From: Lachnospiraceae bacterium
Lineage (GTDB): Bacteria > Bacillota > Clostridia > Lachnospirales > Lachnospiraceae
Assembly (NCBI GenBank): GCA_022798035.1
Contig: JAAWLS010000047.1
Span: 1 to 11,178 of the forward strand
Length of the DNA stretch: 11,178 nt
Direction of reading: 5' to 3'
A model generated the notes under the pieces. The model saw only the letters and a list, made by a program, of their open reading frames with translations. It ran no database searches and was not told the DNA's origin. The position numbers and the translations under genes were made by a program. Positions 6,537 to 11,178 of the stretch are shown here, in pieces (the stretch's first letter is position 1; each line of letters begins with the position of its first letter).

Positions 6537-8366
6537 ATGTTCCGAAATAAGACTTACAATCGCAGGAAACTGCTGATTGTTTTTACAGTAATCATGCTGA
6601 TTCTCGTTATACTTATGGGGAGATTGGTGTATCTGATGATTTCCTGCTCGGAGTACTATGGGCAGAAGGCGGAGGATTTGCACGAAAGAGAGCGTGATAT
6701 CAAGGCGGCCAGGGGAAAGATTATTGACGCCACAGGCACAGTGCTGGCGACAAATCGCACGGTGTGTACCATTTCTGTGATTCACAGCCAAATCAAGGAC
6801 TCAGAAAAAGTGATTGAAGTCCTGACAAAGGAATTGGGCATGGAGGAGGAGACAGTCCGCAAGCGCGTGGAAAAAGTGAGTTCCATTGAGCGGGTGAAAT
6901 CCAATGTGGACAAAGAAGTGGGAGACCGCATTCGAAATTACAGGCTGCCGGGAGTGAAAGTGGATGAAGATTACAAACGGTATTACCCTTATGGAACGCT
7001 GGCATCTAAAGTGCTGGGATTTACAGGGGGAGACAATCAGGGAATTATCGGACTGGAGGTAATCTATGAGGATTATCTGAAGGGAAGCAATGGAAAGATA
7101 CTGACCCTCACAGACGCCAGAGGAATTGAGATAGAAAATGCAGGGGAACGGCGGCAGGAGCCGGTGGATGGTTATAATCTCCATGTCAGCCTGGATTATA
7201 ATATCCAGATGTACTGTGAACAGGCCGCCAAGAAGGCAATGGAAGCCAAGTCGGCGGATGGCGTGTCTGTGATTGTGATGAATCCTCAAAACGGCGAGAT
7301 TATGGCTATGGTAAACGTGCCAGAATTTGACCTGAACCAGCCTTTTACGCTGCAGGAAACAGAATTTCAGGAGGAGGCAGAGGACCAGGGAGAAACAGAA
7401 TCTAAGGAAGATACAGAGTCTCAGGAGAGGAAGTCAAAAGACTCTCTGACAGAAGCAGAGAAACAGGAACTTTTAAACCAGATGTGGCGCAATCCTTGTA
7501 TCAACGATACCTACGAGCCTGGTTCTGTGTTTAAGATTATCACAACGGCCTCAGCCTTTGAAGAAGGCGTGGTATCTTTGAATGACCACTTTTTCTGCCC
7601 GGGTTACAAAATGGTGGAGGACAGGAGAATTCACTGTCATAAGAGGACGGGACATGGCTCTGAGGATTTTACCCAGGGAATCATGAATTCCTGCAATCCA
7701 GTATTCATTGAGCTGGGCCTGCGGCTGGGAGTGGACAATATTTATAAATATTTTGAACAATTCGGCCTGTTGAAACGGACTGGAATTGATTTGCCGGGAG
7801 AGGCAGCCACCATTATGCACGACAAGAAAAATGTAGGTCCGGTGGAGCTGGCTACGATTTCCTTCGGACAGTCTTTTCAGATTACCCCGATTCAGCTTGC
7901 GGCTACAGTTTCTTCGTTTGTCAATGGAGGGGATAGAATTACGCCTCATTTCGGCGTTTCCATCAAAGACGACCAGGGAGAATTGATTGAGACACTGCAG
8001 TATGAGGTGGAAGAAGGGATTATCAGCGATGAAACCTCCAAAGTGCTGCGGAGTGTGCTGGAAAAGGTGGTATCAGAGGGAAGCGGGAAACGGGCATATA
8101 TTGAAGGGTTTTCTATTGGCGGCAAGACAGCCACATCCCAGACGCTTCCAAGAAGCGCCAACAAATATATTTCTTCTTTTCTGGGTTTTGCTCCGGCAGA
8201 GAATCCCCAGGTACTGGCTCTGGCGATTATCAACAATCCTCAGGGGATTTATTACGGAGGAACCATTGCAGCTCCGGTGGTAAAGGAAATTTTTTCCAAT
8301 ATCCTGCCTTATCTGGGAATCGAAAAAGCAGCAGTGGAAGAGAAAGACAAGGAAGAACCTCAGTAA
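6537..8366 (+). CDS. Second class B penicillin-binding protein (SpoVD/FtsI type) with KTA motif
   Basis: A 609-residue bitopic transpeptidase. The membrane helix spans about 11-34 after a short basic N-terminus, then comes the pedestal region with RGKIIDATG (59-67) and RYYPYGTLASKVLGF (148-162), then the transpeptidase domain. Active-site motifs: S330-V-F-K333 and S385-C-N387 are intact, but the third motif reads K530-T-A532 instead of KTG. A strongly acidic, low-complexity insertion (about 272-309) precedes the catalytic serine. There is no PASTA domain. Tandem class B PBP genes at this spot recall pbpB-spoVD in B. subtilis, where the second is needed for the spore cortex, so SpoVD is a reasonable guess. 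It is separated from the first PBP by 121 bases with a structured leader, unlike the tight spacing upstream, which suggests partly separate control. Confidence 0.92.
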   Translation: MFRNKTYNRRKLLIVFTVIMLILVILMGRLVYLMISCSEYYGQKAEDLHERERDIKAARGKIIDATGTVLATNRTVCTISVIHSQIKDSEKVIEVLTKELGMEEETVRKRVEKVSSIERVKSNVDKEVGDRIRNYRLPGVKVDEDYKRYYPYGTLASKVLGFTGGDNQGIIGLEVIYEDYLKGSNGKILTLTDARGIEIENAGERRQEPVDGYNLHVSLDYNIQMYCEQAAKKAMEAKSADGVSVIVMNPQNGEIMAMVNVPEFDLNQPFTLQETEFQEEAEDQGETESKEDTESQERKSKDSLTEAEKQELLNQMWRNPCINDTYEPGSVFKIITTASAFEEGVVSLNDHFFCPGYKMVEDRRIHCHKRTGHGSEDFTQGIMNSCNPVFIELGLRLGVDNIYKYFEQFGLLKRTGIDLPGEAATIMHDKKNVGPVELATISFGQSFQITPIQLAATVSSFVNGGDRITPHFGVSIKDDQGELIETLQYEVEEGIISDETSKVLRSVLEKVVSEGSGKRAYIEGFSIGGKTATSQTLPRSANKYISSFLGFAPAENPQVLALAIINNPQGIYYGGTIAAPVVKEIFSNILPYLGIEKAAVEEKDKEEPQ

Positions 8367-8382
8367 CAGAATAGATACTCCC

Positions 8383-8411
8383 TTGCATAATGCACGAAAA
8401 GGTTTTATAAT
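8383..8411 (+). promoter_or_regulatory. Promoter ahead of mraY
   Basis: A perfect -10 TATAAT (8406-8411) has TTGCAT (8383-8388) 17 bp upstream. The start point would be near 8417-8419, about 67 bases before mraY. This would allow mraY-murD-ftsW to be expressed without the PBP genes. Confidence 0.6.
8384..8394 (+). promoter_or_regulatory. Palindrome TGCATAATGCA overlapping the mraY -35
   Basis: A perfect 5+1+5 inverted repeat lies across the -35 element and the start of the spacer of the mraY promoter. It is placed where a bound repressor would block polymerase. Its short length means chance cannot be excluded. Confidence 0.35.
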
Positions 8412-8439
8412 AGAAAAGTTGTATTAAATAAAGCAGAGA

Positions 8440-8462
8440 TACGGTGAGCATAAGACATCGTA
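8440..8462 (+). repeat. Hairpin in the mraY leader
   Basis: TACGGTG (8440-8446) pairs with CATCGTA (8456-8462) with one G-T pair and a 9-base loop. It ends 8 bases before the ribosome site GAGGTG (8471-8476). There is no T run after it, so it is not a terminator. It may only stabilise the message. Confidence 0.35.
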
Positions 8463-8484
8463 GCGTCAGAGAGGTGTAGAGAAA

Positions 8485-9450
8485 ATGGCACAGAAAGTAA
8501 TAATTCCAGTGTTGATTGCCTTTGCAATCACCGCTGTACTGGGTCCGGTAGTAATTCCGATTCTGAGAAAACTGAAAGTAGGACAGACAGAGCGGGAAGA
8601 GTTAAAGTCTCATTTAAAAAAAGCAGGGACGCCTACCATGGGCGGTTTGATGATATTGGCAGGCATTATCGTGACATCCCTTATTTACATGAAAGATTAT
8701 CCGAGAATTCTGCCGATTCTGTTTGTGACGGTGGGATTTGGAATTATTGGATTTCTGGATGACTATCTGAAAGTTGTCTTACGGCGTTCAGACGGGCTTT
8801 TGCCCTGGCAGAAAATGACAGGACAGATTGTGGTAACAGTTGTGTTTATTTTCTATATGAATCAATATACGGAAGGGGCTTCTAAAATGCTGATTCCTTT
8901 TACCGGAGGATTTGAGAAAGGAATCTATCTGGATTTGGGCTGGCTGGCACTTCCGGTGATGTTTTTGGCGATTCTTGGGACAGTAAACGGTGCAAATTTC
9001 ACGGATGGCTTAGACGGCCTGGCTTCTAGTGTGACAGTTCTGATTGCAACATTTTTTTCTGCGGTTGCTGTTGGAACGGGAAGCGGCATAGAGCCTGTCA
9101 CCTGTGCAGTGGTAGGAGCGCTGCTGGGCTTTCTGCTGTTTAACGTATATCCGGCCAGTGTGTTTATGGGAGACACTGGCTCTCTGGCGCTGGGAGGATT
9201 TGTGGCTTCCACAGCCTATATGATGCAGATGCCGATTTTTATTTTAATTGTGGCGTTGATTTACTGGGTGGAGCTGCTGTCTGTGATGATTCAGGTCACT
9301 TATTTTAAGAAAACCGGGGGAAAACGTGTTTTCCGAATGGCTCCCATTCATCATCATTTTGAATTAGGGGGATGGTCCGAGACGAAGGTAGTCGCAGTGT
9401 TTTCCATTGTCACTGCCATACTGTGTTTGATTGGACTGCTTGCTCTTTAG
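8485..9450 (+). CDS. mraY: Phospho-N-acetylmuramoyl-pentapeptide-transferase MraY
   Basis: A 321-residue polytopic membrane enzyme, normal length, with about ten hydrophobic helices. It transfers phospho-MurNAc-pentapeptide from UDP to undecaprenyl phosphate, making lipid I on the inner face of the membrane. Family motifs are all present: KKAGTPTMGG (45-54), the D92-D93 pair in FLDDYLKV, NFTDGLDGLA (171-180, with D174 and D177), MGDTGSLALGG (228-238, D230) and the HHH loop in RMAPIHHHFELGGWSE (284-299). The Asp residues bind magnesium and substrate in known MraY structures. The start ATG has GAGGTG 8 bases upstream. murD follows after 11 bases, with its ribosome site overlapping the mraY stop, so the two are probably translationally coupled. 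Confidence 0.97.
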   Translation: MAQKVIIPVLIAFAITAVLGPVVIPILRKLKVGQTEREELKSHLKKAGTPTMGGLMILAGIIVTSLIYMKDYPRILPILFVTVGFGIIGFLDDYLKVVLRRSDGLLPWQKMTGQIVVTVVFIFYMNQYTEGASKMLIPFTGGFEKGIYLDLGWLALPVMFLAILGTVNGANFTDGLDGLASSVTVLIATFFSAVAVGTGSGIEPVTCAVVGALLGFLLFNVYPASVFMGDTGSLALGGFVASTAYMMQMPIFILIVALIYWVELLSVMIQVTYFKKTGGKRVFRMAPIHHHFELGGWSETKVVAVFSIVTAILCLIGLLAL

Positions 9451-9454
9451 GAGG
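9449..9454 (+). promoter_or_regulatory. Ribosome binding site deciding the murD TTG start
   Basis: A perfect AGGAGG overlaps the mraY stop codon and lies 7 bases ahead of TTG 9462. No in-frame ATG is present nearby upstream; the frame merely stays open back into mraY. The TTG start gives the normal MurD N-terminus. Confidence 0.85.
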
Positions 9455-9461
9455 GATAACA

Positions 9462-10829
9462 TTGAACTTAAATGGGAAAAAATTTCTGGTTATGGGGACT
9501 GGAGTCAGCGGCATAGCGGCAGCGGAACTTTTAATCAGCCATAAATTTCCGGTGGTGCTCTACGACGGAAAAGCGGAGCAGAATGTAGAAGCGGTGAGGG
9601 AGAAATCTCCTGCGCTCAAAGAAGCCGTGATTTTTTTGGGAGAGCTTCCGGAACATGTAATGACGGAATGTGATATTGCGGTTTTAAGTCCGGGGGTGCC
9701 TACAGACCTTCCGGTTGTAACCGGCATGAAAGAGGCAGGACTGGAAATCTGGGGAGAGATTGAACTTGCGTCTGTCTTTGAAAAGGGACATGTATTTGCA
9801 ATTACGGGAACAAATGGAAAAACCACTACCACGGCATTGCTGGGAGAGATTATGAAACACGCAGGGCTGGAAACGAAAGTGGTTGGCAATATTGGAATCC
9901 CTTACACCAGTCTGGTGTCATCCACCACAGAGGAATCTGTGACGGTGGCGGAAATCAGCAGTTTCCAGCTAGAGACAGTGCATAAATTCTGTCCGCAGGT
10001 CTCCGCTATTTTGAACATCACGCCGGACCATTTAAACCGCCACCATACCATGGAGAATTATCGACATACAAAAGAAAGAATTGCGATGAATCAGGATGAG
10101 AGCCAGGTGTGCGTCCTGAATTATGAAGATACAGCATTGCGGGAATTTGCAGGTCAGGTGAAAGCACAGGTGGTATTTTTCAGCAGCAGCAGGAAACTGG
10201 ATGAGGGACTCTGTCTGGCGGGAGAAGAGATTATCTGGAGCTGGAAAGGAGAGAGGATTTCTCTGTGCAGCACATCAGAACTTCAGCTGCTAGGAAAGCA
10301 CAATTACGAAAATGTTATGGCAGCCTCTGCCATGGCGTTGATGGGAGGAGTCTCACCGGAAAAAATAAAAGAAGTTTTGGTTTCTTTTTCTGGGGTGGAG
10401 CATAGAATAGAATATGTGGCAACGAAAAAGGGAGTGCGTTACTATAACGACTCCAAAGGGACAAATCCGGATGCGGCCATTCAGGCAGTTCGGGCGATGA
10501 GATGGCCAACGATTTTAATCGGAGGAGGGTACGATAAAGAATCTGAGTATGATGAATGGATTAATTCTTTTGAAGGAAAAGTAAAGAAATTCGTTCTGTT
10601 GGGAGCTACCAGGGAAAAAATAAGAGACACGGCTGTTCGTCTTGGATATCCTTCCAAAGATATTGTGCTGACAGACAATTTGCAGGAAGCGGTAGAAGCA
10701 TGCGTGAAATATGCCGAGAACGGAGATGCAGTACTGCTCTCTCCGGCATGTGCGAGCTGGGGCATGTTCCAAAATTATGAGCAGCGCGGCGAAATGTTTA
10801 AAGAGATGGTGCGGGCACTACAGGAATGA
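9462..10829 (+). CDS. murD: UDP-N-acetylmuramoyl-L-alanine--D-glutamate ligase MurD
   Basis: A 455-residue cytoplasmic Mur ligase, typical length, starting at TTG. It joins D-glutamate to UDP-MurNAc-L-Ala with ATP. Domain 1 (about 1-95) has the nucleotide-fold start VMGTGVSG (10-17) and LSPGVP (75-80). Domain 2 (about 96-300) has the ATP loop GTNGKTTTT (116-124, K120), AEISSFQLE (163-171) and the NITPDHLNRH block (185-194). Domain 3 (about 300-455) has HRIEYV (314-319), YNDSKGTNPDA (328-338), GGGYDK (354-359) and SPACASWGMFQNYEQRG (427-443). All are classic MurD marks and none is broken. It lies directly after mraY; ftsW follows after a 151-base spacer filled with inverted repeats. Confidence 0.97.
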   Translation: MNLNGKKFLVMGTGVSGIAAAELLISHKFPVVLYDGKAEQNVEAVREKSPALKEAVIFLGELPEHVMTECDIAVLSPGVPTDLPVVTGMKEAGLEIWGEIELASVFEKGHVFAITGTNGKTTTTALLGEIMKHAGLETKVVGNIGIPYTSLVSSTTEESVTVAEISSFQLETVHKFCPQVSAILNITPDHLNRHHTMENYRHTKERIAMNQDESQVCVLNYEDTALREFAGQVKAQVVFFSSSRKLDEGLCLAGEEIIWSWKGERISLCSTSELQLLGKHNYENVMAASAMALMGGVSPEKIKEVLVSFSGVEHRIEYVATKKGVRYYNDSKGTNPDAAIQAVRAMRWPTILIGGGYDKESEYDEWINSFEGKVKKFVLLGATREKIRDTAVRLGYPSKDIVLTDNLQEAVEACVKYAENGDAVLLSPACASWGMFQNYEQRGEMFKEMVRALQE

Positions 10830-10830
10830 A

Positions 10831-10854
10831 AACGAATGCGTTTGCGCATTCGTT
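10831..10854 (+). repeat. Perfect 10-bp inverted repeat after murD
   Basis: AACGAATGCG (10831-10840) and CGCATTCGTT (10845-10854) pair perfectly around a TTTG loop, starting one base after the murD stop codon. No T run follows, so it is not a classical terminator. It is the first of three adjacent hairpins and could also protect the 3' end of murD mRNA. Confidence 0.85.
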
Positions 10855-10900
10855 GCGCGCGAGCGGACTGTAACAGTAATTTCCTCTCCGCGAGCCGCGC
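10855..10900 (+). repeat. GC-rich interrupted hairpin between murD and ftsW
   Basis: GCGCG (10855-10859) pairs with CGCGC (10896-10900) and GCGGA (10863-10867) with TCCGC (10887-10891), separated by a small internal loop. The apical loop contains CTGTAACAG, itself a small palindrome (10868-10876). Bases 10831-10900 hold 41 G or C out of 70, clearly above the flanking genes. The T-rich stretch 10902-10916 follows, so weak terminator activity is possible. Confidence 0.7.
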
Positions 10901-10903
10901 ATC

Positions 10904-10958
10904 TTTAATTTTTCTTCTATAGGAAATCTGGAGGAATTGCCTATAGAAGAAAAAGAAA
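10904..10958 (+). repeat. Long hairpin with GGAGGA in its loop, upstream of ftsW
   Basis: TTTTTCTTCTATAGG (10909-10923) pairs perfectly over 15 bp with 10940-10954. After one A-G mismatch, three further pairs (10925-10927 with 10936-10938) leave the 8-base loop CTGGAGGA. Three outer T-A pairs (10904-10906 with 10956-10958) flank an internal loop. An A-rich, not T-rich, stretch follows on this strand, so it is not a terminator. It ends about 10 bases before the ftsW ribosome site. Confidence 0.85.
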
Positions 10959-10980
10959 AATGTAAATCAGGAGTGCTGAT

Positions 10981-11178
10981 ATGGGTAGAGGACAGAAAGC
11001 TGACAAAAGACAAAAAAATATCCGTTATTTTGATTACAGCCTGTTGATGATTGTATTCTTTCTAGTCTGTTTTGGACTGGTTATGCTGTATAGTACCAGT
11101 GCTTACAATGGACAGGTAAAATTTAAAGACGCCGCTTATTATCTGAAAAAACAGCTGGTGGCAGATATTCTTGGAATT
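10981..11178 (+). CDS. ftsW: FtsW-type SEDS peptidoglycan glycosyltransferase (N-terminal part)
   Basis: The first 66 residues of a gene cut by the window end. A basic cytoplasmic start (residues 1-14) is followed by [20 protein letters not shown], a first membrane helix, and then the STSAYNG segment and YYLKKQL before the second helix. This is typical of the FtsW/RodA/SpoVE family, which polymerises lipid II into glycan strands together with a class B PBP. The position after murD is the conserved place of ftsW (or spoVE in B. subtilis). ATG 10981 has AGGAG (10969-10973) 7 bases upstream. The catalytic loop lies outside the window, so intactness cannot be judged. Confidence 0.9.
   Translation, partial: MGRGQKADKRQKNIRYFDYSLLMIVFFLVCFGLVMLYSTSAYNGQVKFKDAAYYLKKQLVADILGI

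Noticed and set aside
9372..9461. Longer N-terminus for murD reaching into mraY
   Set aside because: The frame is open by chance inside mraY. The perfect AGGAGG before TTG 9462 and the normal MurD N-terminus settle the start.
10831..10854. Intrinsic terminator after murD
   Set aside because: The stem is perfect, but a GC-rich sequence follows instead of a T run, so it does not fit a Rho-independent terminator.

Overview
The window is a stretch of the division and cell wall (dcw) cluster from a spore-forming, low-to-moderate GC Clostridia, most likely Lachnospiraceae. The reasons are the gene order mraZ-rsmH-ftsL-pbp-pbp-mraY-murD-ftsW, a Spo0E-type phosphatase gene, the frequent AGGAGG-type ribosome sites with GTG and TTG starts, and the style of the proteins. 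All genes lie on the + strand. Family assignments come from motifs read by eye; no database search was run.

Region 1-534: a small Spo0E-like gene (89-265) with a plausible upstream promoter and a Spo0A-type box at the left edge. It is followed by a strong intrinsic terminator (328-372) that directly abuts a near-consensus sigma-A promoter (374-402) for the next gene. Region 535-1941: a soluble chemoreceptor with a C-terminal zinc-binding CZB domain, closed by a strong terminator. These two genes are separate transcription units and not part of the dcw operon.

Region 1942-9450: an intergenic region with a probable promoter, then a striking array of AAGTGG boxes at 10-12 bp spacing (the likely MraZ operator). 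It leads into mraZ, rsmH, ftsL and two tandem class B penicillin-binding proteins, then mraY. The first PBP carries a long Pro/Glu/Gly-rich tail. The second PBP has a KTA third motif instead of KTG, and its ribosome site sits in an inverted repeat. mraY has its own probable promoter.

Region 9462-11178: murD (TTG start), then a 151-base spacer packed with three consecutive inverted repeats whose first half is clearly GC-rich, then the start of ftsW, cut by the window end.

Together the dcw genes make and use lipid-linked peptidoglycan precursor: MurD adds D-Glu to the UDP-MurNAc-peptide, MraY moves the completed precursor onto undecaprenyl phosphate, FtsW polymerises lipid II and the class B PBPs crosslink it. 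FtsL is a scaffold of the FtsW-PBP complex, MraZ controls the cluster and RsmH methylates 16S rRNA. I found no unmistakably new protein system. The best leads are the non-coding structures (MraZ box array, murD-ftsW hairpin cluster, leader of the second PBP) and the altered motifs in the second PBP and the chemoreceptor tip.
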